From assembly GCA_005877535.1 (NCBI GenBank), contig VBOM01000186.1:1-7819 (forward strand): a DNA stretch of 7,819 bases. The letters are read 5' to 3'. The translations under genes and the position numbers were made by a program. Below the pieces are notes generated by a model, which was not told the DNA's origin, did no database searches, and worked only from the letters and a program-made list of their open reading frames with translations. Shown here piece after piece: positions 1-5,698 of the stretch. The DNA is from Nitrospirota bacterium. Lineage in GTDB: Bacteria; Nitrospirota; Nitrospiria; Nitrospirales; Nitrospiraceae. Positions within the stretch are counted from its first letter, which is position 1. Every line of letters begins with the position of its first letter.

Positions 1-1
1 T

Positions 2-790
2 AGCTCGGCCGATTTAATCCAGACGTTTGAAGCGCGCTGGACGGACCGACAACTCGAATCGCACCAGTTTGCCGCGGCGGCGCTACGGCGCATCGTTGAT
101 CAGACCTTTAGTCATGTGCATGACTCAGTGGCACAGGGCCGCGGTCTCAGTGAGCATGGAGTGCAGCAGTTTATTCTGGCTCGTATACGCGAGGCCGGGA
201 TGGTCACGTCCAGTGCACCGATTGCCGCCGTGAATGCCCACAGCGCTGATCCCCATTATGGTCCGCCAGAGAAGGGGTCTGACGAGATCACACGTGATGC
301 ATTGCTCTTGATTGATCTCTGGGCTAAACGAGCGGAGGCCGGTTCGGTCTACGCCGATATTACCTGGACCGGCTATGTCGGTCAGACGGTGCCAGTGAAA
401 CATCGCGAGATCTTCGACTTGGTCCGCCAGGGACGGGACGCGGCATTGACCTTCGTCCAGACAGAAGTAGCAGCCGGCCATCACCCATTCGGCTGGGAAG
501 TCGACGACGCCTGCCGGCAGGTCATCCAACGGGGGGGCTATGGCGATCAATTCGTCCATCGCACGGGCCATTCGATCGGCGAAGAAGTTCATGGCAACGG
601 AGCCAACATCGATGGCTTGGAGACACAGGACACCCGCCGCCTGATGTCGAGGACTTGCTTTTCTATTGAGCCAGGGGTCTACCTGCCAGGCGAGTTCGGG
701 ATTAGGAGTGAACTGGACGTGTATCTCGCTGAACGTGAGGCGTTGGTGTTCGGTTTGCCCTTGCAGAGTGAGATTGTACCGCTCTTCTAG
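2..790 (+). CDS. M24-family metallopeptidase (Xaa-Pro aminopeptidase-like), 5' truncated
   Basis: The frame is open from the window edge, so the N-terminus is missing. The visible 262 codons cover the C-terminal 'pita-bread' catalytic domain. The five ligands of a two-metal M24 site can be read in order (numbered from the window edge): D105 in LLLIDLWAK, D119 in YADITWTGY, H190 in HRTGHSIGEE, E223 in SIEPGVY and E237 in IRSELDV. A DPHY segment at 83-86 fits the substrate-side histidine region. All ligands are present, so an active, probably Mn- or Co-dependent, cytoplasmic peptidase is expected, by family knowledge cleaving Xaa-Pro or similar N-terminal bonds. The spacing between the two metal aspartates is 14 residues rather than the usual 11, which suggests a subfamily with a small insertion. 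The exact substrate cannot be told, and creatinase-like or other M24 functions remain possible. The gene ends at TAG 788-790 and is followed immediately by a hairpin. Confidence 0.9.
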   Translation, partial: SSADLIQTFEARWTDRQLESHQFAAAALRRIVDQTFSHVHDSVAQGRGLSEHGVQQFILARIREAGMVTSSAPIAAVNAHSADPHYGPPEKGSDEITRDALLLIDLWAKRAEAGSVYADITWTGYVGQTVPVKHREIFDLVRQGRDAALTFVQTEVAAGHHPFGWEVDDACRQVIQRGGYGDQFVHRTGHSIGEEVHGNGANIDGLETQDTRRLMSRTCFSIEPGVYLPGEFGIRSELDVYLAEREALVFGLPLQSEIVPLF

Positions 791-818
791 CAGGTTGCTG
801 AAACAGTCCGTCAGCCTG
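791..818 (+). terminator. Stop-proximal hairpin after the M24 gene (possible terminator or repeat end)
   Basis: Stem GCTGA (797-801) pairs with TCAGC (811-815) around a 9-base loop, and CAG 791-793 can pair with CTG 816-818 beyond a bulge. It starts directly after the stop codon. No T-run follows, so intrinsic termination would be weak. The wording resembles, from memory, a short repeat found after genes in Nitrospira genomes. That resemblance is unverified. Confidence 0.35.
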
Positions 819-841
819 TCATGTGCAGTTGGTCTGTTCGC

Positions 842-908
842 TCTGTCTGGTTTGTTTGGTCGCATGAGACTAACCGGATGGACCAGTCAGACCAGATAAC
901 CAGACAGA
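842..908. repeat. Imperfect inverted repeat of CCAGAC/GTCTGG words
   Basis: An 11-bp arm at 842-852 is the exact reverse complement of 898-908. Further pairing (TGGTC 857-861 with GACCA 890-894) extends the stem inward around a loop of about 28 bases. The segment is enriched in short GACCAG and CAGACC words in both orientations, several of them directly repeated at 881-908. It codes for nothing visible. It may be an intergenic REP-like repeat, or a binding region ahead of the tatA promoter. Confidence 0.55.
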
Positions 909-947
909 CCTCGGTTGCCCCACCCGCGCAAACCCTCTGTCCCTTCC

Positions 948-975
948 TTGACAGTGCCTCCTACTGACCTATAAA
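948..975 (+). promoter_or_regulatory. Sigma70-type promoter for the tatA-HEAT operon
   Basis: TTGACA at 948-953 is a perfect -35 hexamer. TATAAA at 970-975 is a 5/6 -10 hexamer, and the spacer is 16 bp. The predicted transcription start near 982 gives a leader of about 68 bases to the tatA ATG at 1050. It is the best promoter match on this strand in the window. Confidence 0.65.
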
Positions 976-1049
976 GTTAATTTGCTTCTCAATAAGGCAA
1001 GGCTGGCGACGCTTTGTCGGACAGGTTCCTGGGAAAGAGGAATCACGCC

Positions 1050-1379
1050 ATGTTTGGTACCATGGGGATCTCGGAACTCATCATTATCCTCGTCATTGTC
1101 CTCATCATTTTTGGGGCGGGAAAGCTCCCACAAATCGGTGAAGGAGTCGGCAAAGCGCTCAGAGGGTTCAAGAAAGAAGTCAACGATATCCCCCCGCCGG
1201 ATGCGGCACCGTCCGAAGCCAATCAATGGAAGAACGCGCCGCTGCTCCCACGCCAATCATGCGGGCGCAGTACCCGCCTCTTCCTGCGGGCGCCCAGGCG
1301 AGACCTGTCGCCACCCGCCCGTCGGCCATTGTCAACAAGGATGCCGTGGCCCGCGTACAGGCGCAGCAGGCGGCGATGA
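1050..1379 (+). CDS. tatA: TatA/E-family twin-arginine translocase subunit (N-terminal part; frame broken)
   Basis: TatA forms the size-adapting pore of the twin-arginine translocase, which exports folded proteins across the inner membrane. The protein begins MFGTMGISEL, then has a hydrophobic helix at about 8-20, the FGAGKLP hinge at 21-27 and an amphipathic helix at about 28-46 (IGEGVGKALRGFKKEVND). This is canonical TatA order. ATG 1050 is chosen because GAGG lies 9 bases upstream and the Tat N-terminus starts exactly there; a TTG at 1014 would add 12 atypical residues. After about residue 58 the frame turns into a Cys/Trp/Arg-rich stretch unlike TatA before stopping at 1379, while a natural-looking continuation sits in the -1 frame from about 1226. 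The last 50 or so codons here are therefore probably not native. See the neighbouring entry for the tail. Confidence 0.85.
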   Translation: MFGTMGISELIIILVIVLIIFGAGKLPQIGEGVGKALRGFKKEVNDIPPPDAAPSEANQWKNAPLLPRQSCGRSTRLFLRAPRRDLSPPARRPLSTRMPWPAYRRSRRR

Positions 1380-1618
1380 AGGCGAAGGCCGCGCAGCCGG
1401 TCGGTATGTCCTCAGGGGATATGCAGAGTTTGGGAGAAGGACTGGGGGATGCGTTGCGGACGTTCAAACAGGCCGTTTCCGATGTCCGCAATTCGGTCGA
1501 TCCCGAGCTACGGACAATCCAAGCCGAGATGGATTCTGCCCAGAAGGAATTCCAGCAATCTATCGAAGCGGCTAAGGAATTGCCTGCCTTGCACGAAGAG
1601 CCTCCTAAACAAACGTGA
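1226..1618 (+). CDS. C-terminal part of the TatA-like protein in the -1 frame (second amphipathic helix)
   Basis: This 130-codon frame overlaps the end of the tatA frame and is shifted -1 relative to it. It starts with a Pro/Ala-rich linker (about 8-60) and then repeats the Tat amphipathic helix: residues 69-87, LGEGLGDALRTFKQAVSDV, against IGEGVGKALRGFKKEVNDI of TatA, with 11 of 19 identical. A charged, probably coiled, helix reminiscent of TatB tails follows at 88-120. It has no membrane segment of its own, and the ATG at 1226 has no recognisable Shine-Dalgarno sequence, so independent initiation looks poor. Its stop TGA (1616-1618) overlaps the start of the next gene, which supports this being the translated frame. 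Most likely it is the rest of one TatA-like protein of about 189 aa, separated by a one-base deletion, real or an assembly error. Frameshifting is the alternative. A separate gene is the least likely reading. Confidence 0.7.
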   Translation: MEERAAAPTPIMRAQYPPLPAGAQARPVATRPSAIVNKDAVARVQAQQAAMKAKAAQPVGMSSGDMQSLGEGLGDALRTFKQAVSDVRNSVDPELRTIQAEMDSAQKEFQQSIEAAKELPALHEEPPKQT

Positions 1619-2415
1619 GCTGGGGTGCAGTTTTCATCAGCCTGCCCGATGCTTGTACCCTGCTCTGTCGCACGTCCTCTCGCATTATAGGGTATTCAGT
1701 CGTCCTGTCAGTCCTCTGTCTCGCCGGTTGTGTCCAGGATTCTCCACCTTCATCGAGGGAGCGCACGGTTTCGCTATTGCTGGAGTTGCTCCGTGATGAG
1801 GTGCCAGAGCTGCGGCAGATGGCAGCAGAATCTCTGGGCAAAATTGGCGACCCACGAGTTGCGGACTCCATTCTTCCCCTCATTCATGATCGAACAGCCC
1901 AAGTCCGCGCAGCGTCGCTGCTGGCCATGGGACGCATGAAACCCGCACCTACTGCTGGAGTGGTTGCCCTGTTGACGCGGGCGCTAGAGGATCCCGACGA
2001 ATCGGTACGGCAGGCGGCGGTTGTGGCGATTGGCGAAATCGAACCAGGTTCTCGATTATTGGAGCCTGTCGTAGGCTTACTGCGATCTTCTGATGCAATT
2101 ATTAGGAGAGCGGCAGTGCGGGCATTGCTACAAGTTGACTCAAGCCAATGGGTCCCTGCGCTTGTCGGGGCAGGGCGTGACTCCGATACGGAGGTTCGTC
2201 AGGGGATTGTGGCGGTGGTTGGTGAATGGGGAGGGTTGGCAGTCGCCCCTTGGCTCAGAGAACGTTTAGTTGAAGATTCTTCGCCTGGTGTGCGAGCAGA
2301 AGCGGCCTACCGTCTGGGAATGCTCATCGACCCTGAGGCGAGGGCAGCGCTCAGCACGACGATCGCGAAGGATCCAGACAGTGGGGTGCGACGCTGGGCG
2401 AAACGGGGAACTTAG
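1615..2415 (+). CDS. HEAT-repeat lipoprotein
   Basis: The GTG start at 1615 overlaps the preceding stop in a GTGA junction, implying translational coupling with the TatA-like tail. Residues 24-37 form a hydrophobic signal segment ending in LAGC with Cys39, a good lipobox, so the mature protein should be lipid-anchored and face the periplasm. The long N-region of 23 residues is unusual, and no strong Shine-Dalgarno sequence is seen, so the start could be slightly different. From residue 52 to the end, about seven HEAT or PBS-lyase-like repeats of about 31 residues can be read, each ending with a pattern like VRxAAxxALGxI (for example 65-78, 96-108, 130-142, 162-174 and 225-238). Such alpha-solenoids bind protein partners. 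No catalytic residues are visible. The operon position behind tatA suggests, by inference only, a role near the Tat export machinery. Its stop shares 4 bases with the convergent PilZ gene. Confidence 0.8.
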   Translation: MSWGAVFISLPDACTLLCRTSSRIIGYSVVLSVLCLAGCVQDSPPSSRERTVSLLLELLRDEVPELRQMAAESLGKIGDPRVADSILPLIHDRTAQVRAASLLAMGRMKPAPTAGVVALLTRALEDPDESVRQAAVVAIGEIEPGSRLLEPVVGLLRSSDAIIRRAAVRALLQVDSSQWVPALVGAGRDSDTEVRQGIVAVVGEWGGLAVAPWLRERLVEDSSPGVRAEAAYRLGMLIDPEARAALSTTIAKDPDSGVRRWAKRGT

Positions 2416-2930
2416 GTCACTAGGCGGGAACGATTCAATGCTTCGACGAGTTCGACAAGTTCTTTGCGGACCTTTTCTTCGATGTTGGTGAATTGAACGC
2501 CCATCCCGGGGAAGAGTAGATGCCGTTCAGGCTTGTTGCGGGTCCAGGCGACCTTCGCTTTGGCCTTGTATTTTTCCCAAGGACGATCGGGCAGTGCAAA
2601 CTCGACGGAAAGCTCGGTCCCAGGAGCCAGCGGGGCGCTGCTTTCGATGAACAACCCGCCTGCACCGATGCCGCCGGTTAAGCTGTCGAACTGTCTGCCT
2701 TCCGGGGTTGTGTAGCGAACCTTCACAGCGAGCGGGGCTCTCGGGTGAGAGCGCGCATGGGCGAATCGCACGTCGTCGTCGCCGGCAAGAATCTGCTCAA
2801 TGACCGATCCCCACGACAGGGTGCCGAGCATTTCTCCCTTGTCACTATAAAGCGTGACCACTTCCTGGTCGGCATTCACCTCAAGGACTTTGCCCCCATG
2901 CCCTTCCGTCATGTACACAGGAAACTTCAT
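2412..2930 (-). CDS. PilZ-like domain protein, downstream paralog
   Basis: A 172-aa soluble protein. Residues 1-50 form a small domain (GKVLEVNADQEVVTLYSDKG to LSWGSVIEQIL) shared with the upstream paralog. Residues 60-165 are PilZ-like: RSHPR at 60-64 matches the RxxxR c-di-GMP motif, then comes a beta-rich region with GGLFIES (91-97), a VAW strand at 127-129 and PGMGVQF at 141-147, typical of the PilZ branch seen in Myxococcus paralogs (TIGR02266 style). The second ligand motif, usually [D/N]xSxxG, reads G87-I-G-A-G-G, so the Asp/Asn and Ser are lost and c-di-GMP binding is doubtful. ATG 2930 has AAGGA about 7 bases upstream. It lies 55 bp behind the paralog, probably in one transcript. The cellular role is unknown; surface motility or polysaccharide control is only the family theme. 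Confidence 0.82.
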   Translation of the reverse strand: MKFPVYMTEGHGGKVLEVNADQEVVTLYSDKGEMLGTLSWGSVIEQILAGDDDVRFAHARSHPRAPLAVKVRYTTPEGRQFDSLTGGIGAGGLFIESSAPLAPGTELSVEFALPDRPWEKYKAKAKVAWTRNKPERHLLFPGMGVQFTNIEEKVRKELVELVEALNRSRLVT

Positions 2931-2985
2931 CGTCAGGTCCTTGTATTGAAGTACGCGAGACGATTTGATGGCAGATGGATATTCA

Positions 2986-3504
2986 CTAGGCCGGCTGTCC
3001 GACGGTCTGAAGGGATTTCACCAGTTCGAGCACGCGGTTACGGATATCGGGGTTAATCTCCGTAAAGCGCACCCCCATGCCAGGGCTAAACGTGTATTGG
3101 TCTGCTTTTGGACATACCCACGCGACGAGACCCTTCGCCGGCAACCATTCTGACGGTTGCTCTGGTAGCGAAAATTCAAGGGCAAGCTTGGTGCCGACCG
3201 GTAAAGGGCACTGGCTTTCGATAAAAAGCCCGCCTCCGCCGATGCCGCCTGCGCGACTTTCAAACTGCTGACCATCCGGGGTTGTGTATTTGACACGGAA
3301 GATGAGTGTCACGCGCGGCTCATTTCTGGTTTCCCGGCTCGCTTGGGGTTTACGATAGGCCAGAATCTGGTCGATGACGAAGTCCCACGACAGGTTGCCC
3401 ATGGGTTCGCCGTTGATTCCCAAAAGGGTGATTACTTCACGGTTTGCATCAAGGTCGAGGGCTTTCCCTTTGTGTCGAAGGCTTGAAGACACGGGATATT
3501 TCAC
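2986..3504 (-). CDS. PilZ-like domain protein, upstream paralog
   Basis: I chose the GTG start at 3504 over an ATG at 3672. GGAGG lies 4 bases upstream, the resulting protein is exactly 172 aa like its neighbour, the alignment with that neighbour is gap-free from residue 1 (VKYPV against MKFPV), and a promoter sits just upstream. By hand count 78 of 172 residues are identical (about 45%). The layout is the same: an N-terminal domain of about 50 residues ending LSWDFVIDQILA, RNEPR at 60-64 as RxxxR, then GGIGGGGLFIES at 86-97, where the usual [D/N]xS is again replaced by glycines, then VAW (127-129) and PGMGVRF (141-147). The shared degenerate motif suggests a protein-binding or altered-ligand PilZ fold that arose before or together with the tandem duplication. 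The function is not recognisable from sequence alone. Confidence 0.82.
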   Translation of the reverse strand: MKYPVSSSLRHKGKALDLDANREVITLLGINGEPMGNLSWDFVIDQILAYRKPQASRETRNEPRVTLIFRVKYTTPDGQQFESRAGGIGGGGLFIESQCPLPVGTKLALEFSLPEQPSEWLPAKGLVAWVCPKADQYTFSPGMGVRFTEINPDIRNRVLELVKSLQTVGQPA

Positions 3505-3532
3505 AAGTCCTCCACATTCAATCTGTAACGCA

Positions 3533-3560
3533 AGTATAGCGCAGCATTTCAACTTGTCGA
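3533..3560 (-). promoter_or_regulatory. Promoter for the PilZ pair
   Basis: On the minus strand, TCGACA (complement of 3555-3560; 5/6 to TTGACA) and TATACT (complement of 3533-3538; 5/6 to TATAAT) are separated by 16 bp. The start would fall near 3526, about 22 bases before the GTG at 3504, a sensible leader that includes the GGAGG. This points to transcription separate from clpX. Confidence 0.5.
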
Positions 3561-3653
3561 GGAAAAGCGTAGAGTCATGAGCGTCGCAACAGGTTCGGTA
3601 CAAAGATGGAGCAGTGGGTGTTCGAGAAGGGAAGATGTGAAGGAACAACCAGT

Positions 3654-3668
3654 CCAGGATGATCCTGG
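3654..3668 (-). terminator. Small perfect hairpin downstream of clpX (weak terminator candidate)
   Basis: CCAGGA and TCCTGG flank a 3-base loop, 59 bases past the clpX stop. The stem is a perfect 6 bp, but only a loosely T-rich stretch follows on the minus strand, so termination efficiency is uncertain. The surrounding 223-bp gap (3505-3727) otherwise holds only the PilZ promoter. Confidence 0.25.
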
Positions 3669-3727
3669 CCATGAGTATGCTGACTGGACGTCCTATTGAA
3701 CGAGAAAAATGCTACAGTTATAACGAC

Positions 3728-4984
3728 TTAGGCGGTTTTCACATCCTTGTCTTGTTCAAAGATTCGAATGGGAGCATGCTTGCCGAGGATGGCATCCTCG
3801 GTGATGAGGACTTCCTTAATCTGCTTCTGAGAAGGGGCATCATACATCACGTCCAGCATCACGTCTTCGAGGATGGCACGCAACCCTCGAGCCCCGGTTT
3901 TCTGGAGAAACGCTTTCCGTGCGATCGCCCCAAGCGCACCTTCCGTGAACTTGAGCTTCACTTTCTCAAAGGAGAGCAATTTCTCATACTGTTTCGTGAG
4001 CGCGTTTCTCGGTTCGGTCAAGATTCGAATGAGGGCTCGTTCATCCAGCTCATCCAAGGTGGCGACGACGGGCAGTCGACCGACGAACTCGGGAATCAAG
4101 CCGTACTTGAGGAAATCTTCCGGCTGAACTTTCGCGAACAGTTCGCCAAGTCGCACTTCGCTCCGTCCTCGAACTTCGGCTCCGAACCCCATCGCCTTCC
4201 GATTCAGGCGTTGCTCGATAATTTGGTCGAGCCCGACGAACGCTCCGCCGCAGATGAACAGAATGTTGCTCGTATTGACCTGAATAAATTCTTGGTGCGG
4301 ATGTTTGCGTCCGCCTTGAGGCGGCACGTTGGCAACGGTTCCCTCGATGAGCTTGAGCAGCGCCTGCTGTACCCCTTCGCCCGATACGTCGCGGGTGATG
4401 GACGGGCTGTCGCTCTTGCGGCTGATCTTGTCGATTTCATCGATGTAGACGATGCCCCGCTCGGCCCGTTCCACATCGTAGTCCGCTGCTTGCAGGAGCT
4501 TGAGAATGATGTTTTCCACATCTTCGCCGACGTACCCTGCTTCTGTCAGCGTGGTCGCATCGGCCAGCGTGAAGGGAACGTCCAAGTACTTCGCAAGGGT
4601 TTGGGCCAACAGCGTTTTCCCTGTGCCTGTGGGCCCCAGCATGAGGATGTTCCCCTTCTGGAGTTGCACGTCGTCAACGTCTTTATCCTTGGCCGAGATT
4701 CGCTTGTAGTGGTTATGAACGGCCACCGAGAGAATTTTTTTGGCCCGCTCCTGTCCCACGACGTATTGATCCAAGTGGTGTTTGATTTCCACCGGCTTTT
4801 TGAGTTTTGACGAAATCTCTTCTTTGGCTTCTTCCCAGTCCTCGGCAATGATGTCGTTACAGAGGTTGACGCATTCGTCGCAGATGTAGACGGTGGGCCC
4901 GGCAATCAATTTGCGGACTTCGTCGCGGCTCTTCCCACAGAAGGAACAGCGGAGATGTCGATCCATCTTATCCGGCTTCGCCAT
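3728..4984 (-). CDS. clpX: ATP-dependent Clp protease ATP-binding subunit ClpX
   Basis: ClpX is the cytoplasmic AAA+ unfoldase that recognises tagged substrates and threads them into ClpP. The 418-aa product matches the usual length (E. coli 424). An N-terminal C4 zinc-binding domain uses C13, C16, C35 and C38. Walker A GPTGTGKT is at 117-124, the GYVG pore-1 loop at 150-153, Walker B IVYIDE at 178-183, an RKH-type loop sits in the [10 protein letters not shown] segment, and a sensor-2 GARGLR motif lies in the C-terminal domain. The ClpP-docking tripeptide, IGF in E. coli, reads MGF here within KAMGFGAEV, a conservative change. ATG 4984 is chosen because GGGGAGGG lies 4 bases upstream and [13 protein letters not shown] is a typical ClpX start; the frame stays open 17 codons further but overlaps clpP. 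It follows clpP by 13 bp, clearly one operon. Confidence 0.98.
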   Translation of the reverse strand: MAKPDKMDRHLRCSFCGKSRDEVRKLIAGPTVYICDECVNLCNDIIAEDWEEAKEEISSKLKKPVEIKHHLDQYVVGQERAKKILSVAVHNHYKRISAKDKDVDDVQLQKGNILMLGPTGTGKTLLAQTLAKYLDVPFTLADATTLTEAGYVGEDVENIILKLLQAADYDVERAERGIVYIDEIDKISRKSDSPSITRDVSGEGVQQALLKLIEGTVANVPPQGGRKHPHQEFIQVNTSNILFICGGAFVGLDQIIEQRLNRKAMGFGAEVRGRSEVRLGELFAKVQPEDFLKYGLIPEFVGRLPVVATLDELDERALIRILTEPRNALTKQYEKLLSFEKVKLKFTEGALGAIARKAFLQKTGARGLRAILEDVMLDVMYDAPSQKQIKEVLITEDAILGKHAPIRIFEQDKDVKTA

Positions 4985-4997
4985 GCGCCCTCCCCTG

Positions 4998-5633
4998 TTA
5001 CTTGTCCTTGTTCGAGTCTTTTCCTGTGTCGCCAATGACGGCCTTGAGGAGCTTCGGTGGCCGCGTAATGACTTCGTCGATGATACCGTATCGTTTGGCT
5101 TCTTCTGCCGCCATGAAGTAGTCCCGTTCGGTGTCCAGGGATATCCTCTCCAGCGGCTGGCCCGTATGTTTGGCCATGATCTCGTTGAGTCGTTCGCGAA
5201 TTTTTAAGATCTCTCTGGCATGAATGTCGATTTCTGTGGCTTGCCCCTGGAACCCGCCCATGGGCTGGTGAATCATGACCCTCGCATTCGGCAGAGCGAA
5301 TCGCTTGCCTTTAGTTCCAGCGGCAAGCAAAAAAGCCCCCATGCTGGCGGCTTGGCCGAGGCAGATGGTGTTGATCGGGGGTTTCACATATTGCATAGTG
5401 TCATAAATACCTAATCCCGCCGTGACGCTTCCCCCGGGGGAGTTGACGTAGAGATTGATGTCTTTTTCAGGATCCTCTGCTTCAAGGAACAAAAGCTGGG
5501 CAATAACGAGGTTGGCAAAGATGTCGTCGATTGGCGCACCGAGGAAAATGATCCGGTCTTTCAGGAGCCGAGAATAAATGTCATAGGCGCGTTCGCCTCG
5601 GTTAGTCGTTTCAATTACAATGGGAACCAGCAT
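4998..5633 (-). CDS. clpP: ATP-dependent Clp protease proteolytic subunit ClpP
   Basis: ClpP is the tetradecameric serine peptidase that degrades proteins unfolded by ClpX or other Clp ATPases. The 211-aa product starts [21 protein letters not shown], a classical ClpP N-terminus with little or no propeptide. The catalytic triad is Ser97 (GQAASMGA), His122 (MIHQP) and Asp171 (TERDYF), identical in number to the mature E. coli enzyme. The oxyanion-side NSPGGSV is at 64-70 and the [15 protein letters not shown] handle region at 125-139. ATG 5633 has AAGGA 9 bases upstream; an upstream ATG at 5654 would put that ribosome site inside the coding region. It sits between tig (65 bp upstream) and clpX (13 bp downstream), the order common in many bacteria. 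Confidence 0.98.
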   Translation of the reverse strand: MLVPIVIETTNRGERAYDIYSRLLKDRIIFLGAPIDDIFANLVIAQLLFLEAEDPEKDINLYVNSPGGSVTAGLGIYDTMQYVKPPINTICLGQAASMGAFLLAAGTKGKRFALPNARVMIHQPMGGFQGQATEIDIHAREILKIRERLNEIMAKHTGQPLERISLDTERDYFMAAEEAKRYGIIDEVITRPPKLLKAVIGDTGKDSNKDK

Positions 5634-5669
5634 GCACGTCGTTCCTTTCCGCATACAACCTGTTGAATC

Positions 5670-5695
5670 CGAGGCAAGGCCGGCCCTGCACCTCG
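5670..5695 (-). other. GC-rich hairpin between tig and clpP
   Basis: CGAGG (5670-5674) pairs with CCTCG (5691-5695), and the interior 5675-5688 is itself nearly palindromic around GGCCGGCC. In the minus-strand RNA the one internal mismatch becomes a G-U pair, and two bases are left unpaired on one side. The hairpin begins just past the tig stop. No T-run follows, so it is more likely an RNA-stability or attenuation element than a full terminator. Confidence 0.4.
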
Positions 5696-5698
5696 ACA

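Noticed and set aside
125..865. Minus-strand open frame of 246 codons opposite the M24 gene
   Set aside because: The M24 frame carries all five metal ligands; the antisense product is rich in Cys/Arg/His without any recognisable motif.
1014..1049. TTG start 36 bases upstream for tatA
   Set aside because: It has no ribosome site, would add 12 charged residues before a canonical TatA N-terminus, and would include the GAGG that serves ATG 1050.
2015..2415. Repeat-containing DNA array in the HEAT gene
   Set aside because: The periodicity is at protein level (about 31-residue HEAT units); the DNA units are too diverged to be a tandem DNA repeat or CRISPR.
3505..3672. 56-residue N-terminal extension of the upstream PilZ protein
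   Set aside because: The extension spans a good promoter and the GGAGG site, and has no counterpart in the equal-length paralog.
3659..4810. Long plus-strand open frame (383 codons) opposite clpX
   Set aside because: It is antisense to a certain clpX gene, its protein shows no family pattern, and such open antisense frames are expected in GC-biased genes.
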